DNA of 64,000 nt from Massospora cicadina (Eukaryota; Entomophthoromycota; Entomophthoromycetes; Entomophthorales; Entomophthoraceae): NCBI GenBank assembly GCA_022478985.1, contig JAKSZP010014966.1, forward strand, positions 1 to 64,000, written 5' to 3'. The notes under the pieces were generated by a model that did no database searches, was not told the DNA's origin, and saw nothing but the letters and a program-made list of their open reading frames with translations. Both the position numbers and the translations under genes were made by a program. Below are positions 22,085 to 34,007 of the stretch, in pieces (within the stretch, counting starts at the first letter, position 1; each line of letters opens with the position of its first letter).

Positions 22085-22555
22085 TGTTGGTACCACGGGT
22101 TTAATAAATAGTATCTCTTAATAATTTGAGTCCAGAGGACCCAAAAGTTTCAGGGTGTTGGAATATACCTTTTATGCTTTTCTTAGCCGAAAAGTCTTTA
22201 CACCAGATGCTATATCTGGAGTGGTATTTACTAATAATATGGGCTTATTTTAATGTAAAATTGAAAAAAGAAGAGAGTAATTTTTATTTTAGTCAAAGCA
22301 TCATTATTGTAGCTGTGTTCAGTAATTCCCCAAAATAAGATCTAGACTCATAATAAATATTGGATTCAGTGTTAGGTTAGTCATTTTGTTCCAATAGTAT
22401 TCGCTTGCCTCATAGATCAGGTTTGAGTCCTGATACTAGGGCGTGGATTGTTGTCAGGGATTATCCCCAATAAAGGCCTAGCTATTTGGCCAGCTTGGGT
22501 TCGATTCTTGTCACCAATCTCATTCAAATCTTCCATTCAGTTTAAGAATCCTGAC
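22085..22555 (-). repeat. 3' LTR of gypsy C
   Basis: Forward edges are TGTTGGTACC and ATCCTGACA, so on the minus strand it starts TGTCAGGATT and ends CCAACA. Directly at its right lies the purine tract (minus strand). It aligns end to end with 27488-27960. Confidence 0.88.
22375..22520 (+). other. Two tRNA-like T-arm motifs inside LTR C
   Basis: Two box B-like sequences, GGTTTGAGTCC (about 22420) and GGTTCGATTCT (about 22499), stand about 80 bp apart. Each is set in a short tRNA-like context (ATTCGCTTGCCTCATAGATC before the first). The partner LTR has GGTTTGAACCC and GGTTCAATTCC at the same places. They could be a dimeric tRNA-derived insertion absorbed by the LTR. The box A parts are weak, so this is an inference. 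Confidence 0.35.
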
Positions 22556-22599
22556 AACGCCCCCTCTAAATCTTGGCGTAGGGGAGAAAATGGATGGAG

Positions 22600-23680
22600 G
22601 AAGCGACTATGACGCAGTTTACTACTGTAACATGAATGACCTCTGTGATTGAGTGTTCATTGCCCTGCTTATAAATGACCTTGTAAGGCCCCAACCAGTT
22701 GGTTCCTAATTTAGTGTCACAACTTACAGGTTAATGATGGTATGAAAAATTATGTCACCCAGTTGGAAGGTGTGCAGAGGGTCATGCTTATCATTAAATT
22801 GGTTAGTTTCTCTACTGGTATTAGATGATAGGTTCTCAGAAGCTAGAGCCTAAAGTCAGATGATTTCAAATGCAATGCTTCACATAGTAACCTCAGGGGC
22901 ATCAGGGGATGCCTGATATAACATGACCTGCCCTCTGGATGGCAACTGGTGATTTCTAATATACAAAGCTTGAAAGGGCGACGTCTTAATGATTTTTTAA
23001 TAGCTTATTTGATAGGCCAGAATTGCACTAGGCAAATATTAGTGCCAGTGCAGAGGGTCAGTCATGGCCATTTTCTGAATAGTGGCCATTAGGGTATCAT
23101 TCACCCGCTCCACCATTCCATTGGTGACAGGATGGTAGGGAGTGGAAAATACCTGGGTGGATCCCATCAGCTCGGCTAAATCATTCACCAGTGATGATCG
23201 GAAAATTTTGCCCATTATTGGAGAGTATTATGTGAGGGCACCCATGCTGAGTGATAATCCAATTATATAAGAAGGTGGCAGTAGCTTTTGCTGAAGTGGA
23301 AGAGAGCGATATAGCTTCAATACACTTAGTTAAATGATACATGGCCAGGAGGTAGAACTGGTGACCATTAGAGGCGCGAGGGAGAGGTCCCACAATATCA
23401 ATGCTAATAGTATGGAAGGGTTCACAGGGTGGACTTACTGGATGTTGTGACCAGGAATTAGGTCCGGCTTGACTTTGGCATACCAGGCAGGACTCCAATA
23501 CATCTTGGAATGTAACAAACATTCCTTCCCAGTTACATTGAGTCTTGAGCCACTGGTAGGTTTTCCAAACACCTCCGTGGCCAACTTGCAAATGTCCCTC
23601 CAATATGACGTCAGTCTGCTCTGAAGGTCATACATAGAGCACCCATTTTTGGGACAAAATTTTACATAGTTGGCCATTTT
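22600..23680 (-). pseudogene. Integrase of gypsy C
   Basis: Open from 23603 to 23181 (140 aa). The H2C2 finger is present (VGHGG... CLVCQ). The core begins with the first catalytic Asp in SIDIVGPLP. The second site reads ILSNNGQNF, Asp replaced by Asn. After a break the TNGMVERVNDTL block with the catalytic Glu is found at about 23075-23130. The C-terminal part fades at 22600-22990 (SPFQALYI). Functionless because of the D-to-N change and the stops. Confidence 0.82.
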
Positions 23681-23699
23681 TGACTTGAATACCCACCAA

Positions 23700-25098
23700 T
23701 TTTTTTGCTAATTTCTTTTGAAAGGTCAGGTATTTGTCTTTTCATAAGTGCAGTTGAGTTAGGATGTCATAAAGTCAATCCTCCCCAGGGGCAGTTAAAG
23801 TTAATATGGGCAGCTGGGATAGTCAATCTGCATTTTGGTGTATTAGCCTTGGTTGATGGATGATGTAAAAGTTGTAGTTTTGAAGTTTTAACGCCCATCT
23901 GGCTAACCTCCCGTTGGGGTCCTTCATTAGCTGTAGCCATCTCAGGGAAGCATAGTTGGTAATTATAGTGAAATGTTTCCGATATAGATAAGGTCAGAAA
24001 TACATAGAGCCAATAAGACTGCCAATCGTTTGCCTTCTGTAACGCTATAGTTGTATTCAGCTATGGTTAGAGTTTTCCTATAAAAGGCACTAGATGGTCT
24101 ACCCAGTTTTTGTCATGCTGAAATAGGATGGCTCTTATGGCTACATCACTAGCATCAGTAAAAAGTAGATAGGGTTTATAAAAGTTGGGATGTATAATTA
24201 CTGGAGAGTGGGAGAGAGAGACATGTAATAGGTCAAAGGCCTGCTGTTGCTCTTAATTCCACTGATAGGTATCCCTTTCTTCAATAAAAATACAAGAGGC
24301 TTGGAGGTTTCAGTAAAGTGGTGGATGAATTGGCGATTATATCCCACCATCCCTAAGAAAAGTTGTACGTCTCAGAAAGATTTAGGGGGGAAATTTTGGA
24401 CCTGGCCAGGACCTTGTCATCCATCAGGGATATTCCAGCATTACCTACCTTATGGCCTAAGAAATCCATTTCATTCATAAAGAAGGAGCATTTTGATGGC
24501 TTTAGTTTTAGTGAGGATTGCTTAACCGCTGAAAAACTTGTCTTGGAAGATCTATGTTTTTGGTGAAGGTTCTCAAAAAAATGGTAATATCGTCAAGATA
24601 AACCAACACACAAAAACGTTTTAAATCACATAAAAGTCCGTCCATGGCACGTTGAAAGTTAGAAGGGGCGTTATATAACCTCTGTGGCATTCGAGTTGGC
24701 TTAAACAATCATACACTTGAGATGAGGGTACATTTTTTCCAATCCTCCAATGATAAATTAACTTGCCTGTACCCGCTGGCAAGATCCATAGATGAAAAAT
24801 AGTGGGAACCTGACATTAAGCGTAAAGAATCATCTATACGTGGCAAGGGATAGCTGTCTTTTCTGGTTATTAGATTGAGGCGTTGATAATCCATGACAAC
24901 ACGGTGACCGCCATCCTTCTTCTTTTTTAATAGAAGCAGGGAAGCCCACAGGCTTTTAGAAGGCATGAGTAACCTGACTTCTAACAGTTGCTGTAGCTCT
25001 AGGGCCACTTGAGCTTTCTTAGCTTTAGATTTTCTGTATGGCCGAGACTTTAATGAAAGGTAAGCCTCAGTCTCAATTTGGTGAATTACCCCAGACAT
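23700..25098 (-). pseudogene. Reverse transcriptase and RNase H of gypsy C
   Basis: RT runs from 25098 (VIHQIETEAYLSLKSRPYR; then VVMDYQRLN, FSSMDLASGYRQV) to 24709. After a stop it continues at 24708-24508 (TRMPQRLYNAPSNFQRAMD; VLVYLDDITIF). All fingers and palm motifs, including YLDD, are intact. This is the only gypsy RT here with an undamaged catalytic box. The RNase H region (about 24450-23830) is broken into short frames. Confidence 0.85.
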
Positions 25099-27435
25099 TA
25101 ACCATAATCGCTTGGTACTGAGAAAAATATATCACAATACTCCTCAAGGAGGTCTTTGACGTTCTGTCACTCATTAGGGGTGAGATTGTCACCAATTCTA
25201 CTTCCAACCAGAGCTATGGTGGGTAGGGGATTGATCCTAAATCTTGTAATGAGCCAAAAACTCACATCAGTGATATTTTTAATAGGGCATAGTTTTATGT
25301 AAGCAATAGGGGCATACTGATGGACTTGGATGGTTTGATCCATTAGATTTTTTTAATAATTTAGATTTAGATTTCCCCTAAGCAGGATCCAAAATCCAGG
25401 GAAGTTCAACGCTTCGTTGATGGAAGGGTTTGGGTGGCCACTTAGCTCAAAAACTTGGTTAGAAGGGATGTGAATCATGATCCCCATATATACAACAACT
25501 TGTGATCCAGAGGGTATTGTGATAGGATGAGGGGCATACAGAGGGACCCCATCTTCGGCATCCACAGCCTCAAGGGTAACTTAGTTTTGCCTCCTAAGAC
25601 TTGATATTTGACCTTATGGATGGAGGATGGGTATTCGAGGAGACATGTTCATCTTTTGGGGCTCCTTTACTTTGGACGGGAAACTCAATCAAAAAAGGAT
25701 CTAATACCCTAATAGTGAAAGGTATTTTTCTTTGTGATTGATAATGAAGTTAAACTCCCGCATCAGTTGGACCCCAATATCAGCTCATAATTATTTTTTT
25801 CTAATGCAATAGTGGGGCAGTAATTAGAAGCTTTCCAAATCAGAGAGGTAAGGAGGAATATGCCCCAATTGCTTTAGTCATCCGACTACCAGCCGTCCCA
25901 TATTCAGCATCATAATCAAGTCTGGAGCCATTTTTATTTTCTAGATAAGTCTGGAGGATATAACGTTAACTAGTGAGCATGATCAATTATCACCAAGTTT
26001 AGAAACCTTTTTAATGATTTCATCTACTTGAACCACTGTAGAGCCAAACTGAGAGTTAATGGCTAGTTAGATTTTGTGTGGGAGCTGTAGTGAAGAAAGC
26101 GGGGTTTTTGCCACAACCAAGCTTGGGGCTGCTCGATGCTTTTAAAGGTTTAGTCTGCCAGCGCTTGGCTTTCCATAGAGGAGCTGTCCTCCAAGAGTTG
26201 ATGGTGTAACTGACCAACATAATAATGGGGAAAATGAAAATCTTTTTTTTCTTGAATATAAAGGGTTACATCAACTTCTATAGGATCTGTTAAAACAAAA
26301 CAACCTGAAGTTCCGGGGATAGAGCTGGAGCTAGAACAAAGGGTCTTGAAGCACTTGATTTTCGTCAGCATAGGGAGCCTCTTGCCCTATACTGACTGAT
26401 CTTTTGCTGAAGTATATTGAAGGATGTGGCAAAAGTCTACAGCGTGGTTGGTTCTCTTGCAATGGGTGCAATATAATGTAGGTGTGGGCGACTTGAGGGG
26501 GTTAACTGCTAGCACTTGAGACCAAGGCTTATTCTTATGATTATTAAAATGAGTGGGCCTGATAGGTTTGAGTAAGTCAGCTGGAATTTCTAAAATAGCT
26601 TTTTTAATATGGAGGAGAGACGTCCAGTTAGACTTCTATGCTTTGAGATAAAGTAGAATGTTAGGCATAATTTTAAATACCAAAAACGAAGCAGTGATAG
26701 CGTCATCTAAAGTAAGACATTTTCCTGTGACCAACGTTTGTGCTTCAAGGTAAACCAGTGAGCAAACTCAGTGGCAGTTTCCCCACAATTAAAGCTTATA
26801 TCCATAAAAGTTTTCTTTTGGTGGGACAAAGTTAAGTCGCTCCCAAATTCCCTAAACAAGGCATTCTTGGCGTCATCCTAGTCTGGCAAGGAATTAGGTG
26901 ATGTACCATAATGTCTTGAGTTATGCGACTAAGACAGTTAGTTGGGTGTTTTAGTCAATGGGTATCAGTGGCTCCTTCCATAGCATTTTCATAACAAAAT
27001 AAGAAAAGTAAGATGCCCCCTTCGCCCGAGACATACTTCTCTTTGAATGATGGTTTGAGTGTGCCATTGGGGGGATTAAAGGCTGAACAATGTGTATTGA
27101 CATCAGGGGGACATTTTCACTTAAAGAGGAACTAATACTATTGGAAGTATCATAAGGGTGGAGGGCGTCCACTTTAGTTTGTAAGGTGTTAATATCCTCA
27201 CCTATTAAACCTACATGACCATGGGTGGCACAAAGGACTGACTTGGTGGAGACAAGTGGGGATAACTGCCAAATTTCGCTTTTGAGCTCAGCTGTTGCAT
27301 CTCTAAGTTTGATTTGGTGTTGTTCAAGGTAAGGATTTGTTGCTCCAACACGTGCACCATAGTAGGAAGTTTATTCAACAGTATAATGCGTTCTTGATCT
27401 AAAAAGAGATTAGACGTCAAATTGGTATTGTTCAT
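25099..27435 (-). pseudogene. gag and protease of gypsy C
   Basis: Gag starts at ATG 27435 and opens with a coiled-coil-like stretch (QERIILLNKLPTMVHVLEQQ). The middle of gag is fragmented (for example 27172-26951). A complete zinc knuckle YCTHCKRTNHAVDFCH (CX2CX4HX4C) is at about 26430-26475. The protease region lies about 25950-25400 but no clean DTG was found. An open piece at 25565-25353 (VPLYAPHPITIPSGSQVV) is typical of the protease-RT linker. Gag would package the RNA. Confidence 0.7.
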
Positions 27436-27469
27436 TTTTCATTTTTCACTGTGAACCTAAGGTGGACCT

Positions 27470-27487
27470 GGCAGTGGGCACCAGTTT
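27470..27487 (-). other. Primer binding site of gypsy C
   Basis: On the minus strand, a few bases after the 5' LTR end (CCCAACA), the sequence reads TGGTGCCCACTGCC. It could pair with a tRNA 3' end GGCAGTGGGCACCA. The tRNA is not identified. Confidence 0.6.
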
Positions 27488-27960
27488 TGTTGGGACCACA
27501 GGTTTAATACCTCATATCCCTCAATAATTTGAGGCCAGAGGACCTGAAATTTCAGGGTGTTGGAATATACCTTTTAAGCTTTTCTTTGCAATAAATTCTT
27601 TACTCCAGATTCTATATCTGGAGTGATATTTCTTGAAATTATGGGCTGATTTTTACATAGAATTGTAAAAAAGAAGAAAGTACTTTTTATTTTAGTCAAA
27701 GTATCGTTATAAGGGAGTTTTGTTCAGTAAATCCCCAAGATAAGATCTAGACTCATAATAAATTGGGGAATCAGTGGTAGGTTAGTCATTTTGTTCCAAT
27801 AGGATTTTCTCACCTCATAGATCAGGTTTGAACCCCAATACTAGGGCATGGAATGTCGTCATGGATTGTCCCCAATAAAAGCCTAGCTATTTGGCTGACC
27901 CGGGTTCAATTCCCATCACTGACCTCATTCAGATCTCCCATTTAGGTTGGAATCCCAAAA
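27488..27960 (-). repeat. 5' LTR of gypsy C
   Basis: Direct partner of 22085-22555. Its left edge TGTTGGGACC adjoins the PBS. The right edge is mutated (AATCCCAAAA in place of AATCCTGACA). It carries the same two tRNA-like T-arm motifs. Confidence 0.87.
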
Positions 27961-29925
27961 TGCCCCAAGTGAGATGATCTGCAGTGATGAGATTCAATGC
28001 AGCACAGAAAAGCTTTAGAACCTTTAATGGAAGTCCAAGACAAAATCCTGGGCCAGAAAGGACTCAACAAAGGAGGACAGATTAAAGAATTACACACTAA
28101 AAATGAAAACTAAAATGATAGCTAATATTGATACTGGGTTTAAATAAATGATAACCTAGGAGTTCATGGCGTGGAAGCTCATTTTAGGTTGCCTAAATTA
28201 CGATATCTAACACCCAGCGGCAGAAAATTTCCCTTTTTTTGTCTAGAAGAGTAACAATCTATTGGGTATTCACAAAGGTAGCTGGAGTTGCAGTATTTGC
28301 AGAGAAACAAACATGCAACTCCACTAAGACAACTAAAACTTTATTTTCCATCTATGAGGAGAGTACGGATGATTTTGTCACCACTGGACGGGTAAGCCTG
28401 GAGTTTACATGGATAAAGGAATGTTGAGTCAGAAAAAAATTAATCACTGCATGGACTCATCAAATAGTTCACATTGTGACCACATAGAGAACAAAAGACT
28501 GAGCACAGATTGCAAGTTCACTTGTTATAGTAAAATTATTGGATCATTAACTTAGAAAAAAAGTGGAGAAGACCTAGTTTATTGATGGGCAATTATGTCA
28601 TGAATGCAGGTTGAAAAACTAAGAATATCCTGATAGTATGGATGTATAGACATAAAATACATACTTAGAATATCAAAGGCTTAGCTAACCACAGTAATTT
28701 ATATTAATTTGAGATAGGATGATCTTAGGGATATGAATTAGAATGAGTGTTACCAACACCCCCATTAGAGGCCACTCATTAGTGGCAATGATAACAGAGT
28801 ATCCAGGAGGGGCAGACTTCACAGCACAGATCGCAGCGCGGGAGAATCTATGGCATCAGAAGGAGTAATCTCATGAAATAATTTTGGAACTTGATAATTA
28901 TGGTGGGAATACTTAAAAGCAGAGTAAGATCGTTATGCTTTAAAGCATTAAGAACCAGAGACCTGTATAGATGGGGCCCATGCAAATACCTCATTAAAGA
29001 TCTCAGGATTCCCTATGTAAGGTGGAAGCCTTATTCTGGGGAGAAGATTGACATATACTACTATGCAGGACTTACCTTTAAGCTAATCAAAAACCCAATT
29101 AATTTCGAATTAAGTTTTGATTGCTCATCATCAATTTTAGGATTTCAATTTGAGATATTAAATAAATTTCCCTGAATTTGGTTAAAAAGCCTTTTAATTA
29201 TATTTGCAAATATTTTCCCTTTTCTGAGGCCACATTAACATGACTCAATCATCAGCGTCCCAAAGATTCTAATATTTTCATTAGCTGTTTATTTTGGAAG
29301 CTAGCAAGTTGGACCTCTAAACCTGGACTATTGGAAGAACTCCTACTAGAGGTTAATACCATTGTAACTAATTATACAAAACTTTCATCAGGAGATCAAG
29401 AAGCTCAGCTGACCTTACAGGTGGGATGCGATGGTGGACAAACCACTTGAGAATAAAGAATGATTAATGAATAGCTCCTTGCAACTCCCGGTGAATCATG
29501 ATTTCCCATTTCTTTTAAGAGTACTATAAATAATACTGTCTTATGTTCAGTAAAGTACTTTTTCATTTATTGCTTTATATATTCTATTTACTACTAGTTT
29601 AGGTTTATCCTAATGAACAAAGTTTCACCCATTGCCGCATCTTATGAAACCCCTGTACTCTTGGCTGAATGTGATGCACTAAGACTCTTACAATCAGCCA
29701 CTATGTTGGGCTATCCAACGCTGCACCTGCTATTTCATTTGGTGGAAGTAAGACAAAAGCAAAGAGGGCAAGAGCGCGGTGATTATTGCTACTATTTCCC
29801 ATTCATTGGGGATACTGATGAAATTGCCAATTAATATTTAAGGCTGTTTATTAAATGTTAAAACTAGGTGTTTCTTGAGGGTGGTTTTTAATAAAACGAA
29901 AAAAAGAATCGAATGAAAGAAGAAC
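27961..29925. other. Unassigned decayed sequence right of gypsy C
   Basis: Two kilobases with no recognised domain. Plus-strand open stretches exist at 28891-29175 (94 aa), about 29317-29448 (Leu/Glu-rich, EELLLEVNTIVTNYTKL) and 29613-29834 (73 aa). None resembles a known family and AT-rich composition makes chance frames likely. By position it could be B's gag region, but B is on the minus strand and the better frames are on plus. Confidence 0.3.
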
Positions 29926-30690
29926 CTGTTATGGACAGCTTTCTTATAGTCCATAGTGATGGAAAATAAAAAGTGTATTGAATGACAAGAAATTCTACAT
30001 ATTGAGATTTAGAAATACCAAACGTTATGGACTCCCAGAGGCTTATAAAGGCTGGCAGATCAGATTAGTATTATTTTTTACAGAAGTATTTCTCTTAATT
30101 TCACATCTTGTCAGATGATGACATTATGTTTAAGAAATGAGGGTGCACTCAGGGACAGGGAAGGTAGGATCAGATCTTTTTGAATTTGATCAGGTTAAAA
30201 TTACCCAAATGACTGTGATGGGATCACCCCACTCTGAGACAAGTTGGAAGTCAGGGAGGGAACGCTTAACTTGAACTTAAATTAAATGACTCAATTGCAT
30301 TCAAAATTAGCTTACGCCCTTGGGAGGAACTTAAACCCCATTCTGGGATATTCTGACCTTGGGTAAAAACAACCTTCATGCTAGTGGCAACCTCTCTGAC
30401 CTCCACCATAACCCTACTCAGCTAAGAATCCTCTCCACCAACTCCTTGGGGGTAGGTAAGATTAGGAGGAAATAAACTTTTAGGGGTTAGGCATTTCTAA
30501 CCACTCATCAAAAACATGGGTTAACTCGCTTTTTGTTTATAAGGGGATAACAGCCTTTCTAGGCCCCTTCATGATACTGTAGGGAAACTCTTTCCTCTAT
30601 AGGCGCTGGGAAAGCTCCCTAGGATTTACACCCCATTATAAGAGCAACGGCTCTCCATAGGGTTTGTTGCCGGTTTATTCTAATCATTAA
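29926..30690 (-). repeat. Putative 5' LTR of gypsy B
   Basis: Shares scattered blocks with 12987-14310, starting tgttatggacagctttctt. Edges are approximate and no PBS was recognised next to it. Confidence 0.42.
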
Positions 30691-31493
30691 ATTTATTTTT
30701 AAATTTCACAACTTTCCTGTTTATTGTTTGTGAGTCTGTCCCCCAATTATGCCTTTAGGTGCTCAAGTTGATATAGCGCCAGAAGCATTTATCAATGAAA
30801 TAGTATCAATAACTTGGTGCAGTTGTTCCAATATGGCAAATTTGTAGCTCACTGTGCTGTGAATGAACTTGTTAAAACATATATCCCTGATTATGATAAC
30901 CAGTTCATGATGCACGCCGCAGCTTCCTGAAATGGAAATTTAGCTTAATAATCCATTTTTAAATTGGCGTGATCCATCCAAAGGCGCTCTCAATGTATTC
31001 TAAACCATTTAAATCTGAATACAAACAATCATGAAACATGGAGGATTCTTCATCCTACCTGCCTTTCCCAAACTTTGGGGTTGGCCCTGAGAGACCCATA
31101 GTCTCCCTCTCCTCACTCATATAATTGTTAATGGACATTTAGTATTTATTTGGATAGATTTGATCCTCATTTAGTCCTTAGTTTACCCCTACCAATAGTC
31201 AATAGAACGGCTGAGCCTCTGACATTCTGGTTTCATCACTAGGAATTAGCACAACCATCTTGGAGGGCCATTCCTCTTACAATAGCTGCCACCATGACAT
31301 AGAAAATGGCCACATTCTTAGTGTAATCCGCCCTTCTCCTTTAAATTGGGTAAGGTGGGGAATTCTTAAGTTCCCCTATAATCCCATTTGATCTTGGTAT
31401 CCTCCTCCATGAAAAAGAGTTGATTTTAGCTAAAACCAAAGATAAATTTTTTTCATGGAAGGTTTAAAGAAGTTCAAAAGGAGGACATGTTAC
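30691..31493. other. Intergenic, possible 3' end of a plus-strand element
   Basis: No domain is seen. The last 40 bases (aaagaagttcaaaaggaggaca) look like the pol end and purine tract that precede LTRs in A and F, so a plus-strand element of the same group may end here. Confidence 0.3.
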
Positions 31494-33032
31494 TGTTAGG
31501 ATTTTATTATGACCATATTATCCATCCCCATCTGATTATAACACAATTTGCTTTATCCTCTGGAGGAGATTTACCTTAGTGGATGTTTTTTCATAGGAGA
31601 TGATAACTATTGTTTGAGTAAAATCTTTAAGGATATCAACTAATCATTCAGGATATGACTCTGCCGGATTACTAGTGTTTTGTTGGGGAAAATTTCAGAC
31701 AATGTATCTACATATTATTCTTTTTTAGATTCAAAAATTGGCAATTAATTATATTGTATGAGTCAATTGGAGTTTGTCACTGATTGATCAAGGGATTTAG
31801 GATTATTTGAAGAGCTGTTGACAATGCTTCTGGTAGCAACTCACAAGTTAGCCTATTAAGTAGAACGACCTGTTGTTAATAGGTAAGAGGTCCCATTACT
31901 TAAGCAGGATATTAACCTAATAGGGGAATATGCTAAGGCTTATCAAAAAAAATTTTGGGACACGCTCCTGATTCAACTAGAAGAGGTACATTTTAGTCAG
32001 AGGTTAATCTGATTAGATAGAAGGGAAGATCACTGTTAGAGGAGACTTCAGAGGGTTTATCCATCTGGGATAGCTTCAATTCCTATAGGGCGCCAATAGA
32101 AGAGTTAGGCAAATAATTCCCTTATAATTATCTTGGTTTTAATTATCTAAAGTAGTAGCATAGCAGTCTTGAGGTACAAAAGTAAACTGGGAATAACATT
32201 TAGATATGCTTTAAATTTATATTGTATACTATTGGGACTAGACATGGAAGTGAAGAGTATTGTGCGGCAAAAAGTTCTCTTTTTGACCCAACTATCCCCA
32301 AACTCGCCAGCGCATCAAGTTGTTTGCTTGTGTGCCAGTTCTAATCACTTTTGCTGAGCATCAACTTGCTCAATACGTGAGGCGATGGACACCACTGACC
32401 TCATAAATTAAGAAAATCTATAATTATACCTCCTTATGCCATATGTTGCAGATGCTCCTACCTCAATGTTGTCCACCAGGGCCCGCACTCTAAAGCGGAT
32501 GCCAGACAAATGTTTCATCAAAATCTTCCTCACCATCTGATATGGCTTCCTAGGCTGATAACTTAGAGGCTGTAATGGGACTTTTTTATTATGTTAATCT
32601 CTTTGTTTGGATCATTTGTAAAAAAGATGCGTGGCGGCTCCCCCTTTTGGGTGGGCACCAATAATGCTAAAAAAGGGAGAATAGGATTGTCTTATCTTTT
32701 TGTCATAGCCACCTCTTGGGATAAGAACAAAAAGAAAAGGTTTCTTGTCTAAGTGGTTCTTAGCTACTCCACTAGCTCCTTCGATAAGAGAAAAAGAGGC
32801 AAATGATAAGTTTTTGGCAAGAAGTACCTTCAAGGATAGAAGTAAGAGCGTTAGCACTCAGTCTAGCTTTAAAGATAATACTCAAGTTGGTTATGAAAAT
32901 CTCACCTAGGATATAGTCTTCATACTATTGTCAACCCAATCAAATACTAATTTAATCTCATATTTTGATTCACATTAGAACCTGTGAAGTAGATTTAAAG
33001 CTACAGCGATCAGCCAGGCTTAAAAGTTTACA
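31494..33032 (+). repeat. 5' LTR of gypsy G (putative)
   Basis: The right edge TTTACA at 33032 is firm because it is followed at once by a PBS and then gag. The left edge TGTTAGGATTTT at 31494 is inferred from the TGTT start after a purine-rich run. It gives 1.54 kb, close to E's 1.56 kb LTR. No partner LTR is in the window, since G runs off the right end. Confidence 0.5.
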
Positions 33033-33052
33033 TTTGGTGCTCAATACAGGGC
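33033..33052 (+). other. Primer binding site of gypsy G
   Basis: TTTGGTGCTCAATACAGGGC directly after the LTR. It is nearly the same as the PBS of D (minus TTGGTGCTCACTACAGGG) and E, so all three use or used the same kind of primer tRNA. Confidence 0.65.
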
Positions 33053-33097
33053 TAGATTGAATTTTAAGCCAAATTTACAGAAAAGATTATCAGCACA

Positions 33098-34007
33098 ATG
33101 TTGTACAAAAATGAACTCAAGAAGCTGTGGACATAATCTGAAACCATTTACAAGGTGGCACTGAACTCAGCGGCAAAAGATGATCTTGCTAATTTGGATG
33201 GGCAAAAGATGAAAGCTGAGGAGGAAATGAAACAAGTACAGAAAGGTCAATAATGATCTTTATGGAAAGTTCACTTATTATAATAAAAGGAGGCTAATAA
33301 ATCAAAGAGTTATTATTCTAGAAAGCTGAATAAGAAGCAGATAGAGAATGCTTCTGTTGGATTCAAGGAGACATATTGAAGATGCTAAAGCACTTAGAAG
33401 AACTCAACAAATCATAAGTGAGATTGCACCTGGATGGAGGTGAATGAAACTGACAACTAGACGCACAGAGATTTAGCTAGGAAAGTAAAAACCCTGAGAA
33501 ATATGCCTAGAGCTTTTGCAGCAATTAAGGAGATGACACATGAAAATAAACCTATAGTTAGTTTGGTTTCAGGTAGGAATTTACTGCCACTTTAGCAACA
33601 GAAAATTTTATAGTAGTCAAAATTACCTAGATTTTACTGGGATAATGCACAAGTTTTTTCCGCCTAAATAAAATGATGATGTTTAGGTATGGTGACTAAA
33701 AATGAAGTAACTGTGATAAACTGATTAGACACTGACTGTCAAAATCTGATGTTTTCGCATCCCAATGGGGACAATTAACGTACAGTGATGCTAAAGAAGC
33801 AATAATGACTGAGTTTGGTAGTCCTGTATGGGTGGTTAGCTGTAAACAGATGTTAATGTAATTCCAGTTCAAAGATAACCTTATCTGTATTCATCAATCT
33901 ATATTACCAGAAAGCACAAATCCTGGGTGTTGTGAAAGTATTATCAGGTTTTGATGCACAGATAGCAAAGCAAGCGGCACTTTACAGAGATTTGAGCTAA
34001 ACTATGG
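33098..34007 (+). pseudogene. gag of gypsy G, N-terminal half
   Basis: ATG at 33098 (MLYKNELKKLWT) begins a Lys/Glu-rich coiled-coil region, the counterpart of D's gag start MSYKEELWKLWAEL. Further on KLPRFYWDNAQV matches D's KLPTFHWDNALA, and VLSGFDAQIAKQAALYRDL matches D's gag before the knuckle. In-frame stops occur from codon 13. The frame is cut at 34007 by E's 3' LTR. Confidence 0.72.

Larger units (their letters stand above)
22085..27960 (-). mobile_element. Ty3/gypsy retrotransposon C, best preserved
   Basis: A 5.9 kb minus-strand element with direct LTRs of 471 and 473 bp (about 83% identical by eye). It has a PBS at 27470-27486, a PPT at 22556-22568 (minus AGAGGGGG), a gag with an intact CCHC knuckle, a protease region, an RT with an intact YLDD and an integrase with an intact H2C2. 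It still carries stops between pieces. No 5-bp duplication is visible at its ends (gactc versus tgccc), so the target bases may have mutated or the element may be a recombinant. Confidence 0.85.
12987..30690 (-). mobile_element. Ty3/gypsy retrotransposon B, very decayed, split by two insertions
   Basis: Minus-strand integrase, RNase H and RT remnants (14600-15361 and 19353-21200) lie between two diverged direct repeats near 12987-14310 and 29926-30690 that I take as LTRs. LINE copy 2 sits inside the integrase and element C lies to the right of the protease/gag remnant. Without C and the LINE, B would be about 7.9 kb, normal for the family. The LTR assignment is the weak part: no PPT or PBS could be confirmed, and the stretch 27961-29925 was not proved to be B's gag. 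Confidence 0.5.

Noticed and set aside
22085..27960. C as an active element
   Set aside because: The RT box is intact, but stops separate gag, RT and RNase H, and integrase has SNNG in place of SDNG.
28891..29834. Plus-strand frames of 94 and 73 codons as host genes
   Set aside because: No recognisable domain, AT-rich low-information protein, and located between gypsy parts; chance or gag remnant is more likely.
12987..30690. Firm assignment of B's LTR edges
   Set aside because: Only scattered blocks match, no PPT or PBS was confirmed, and the left repeat is much longer. Reported with low confidence.
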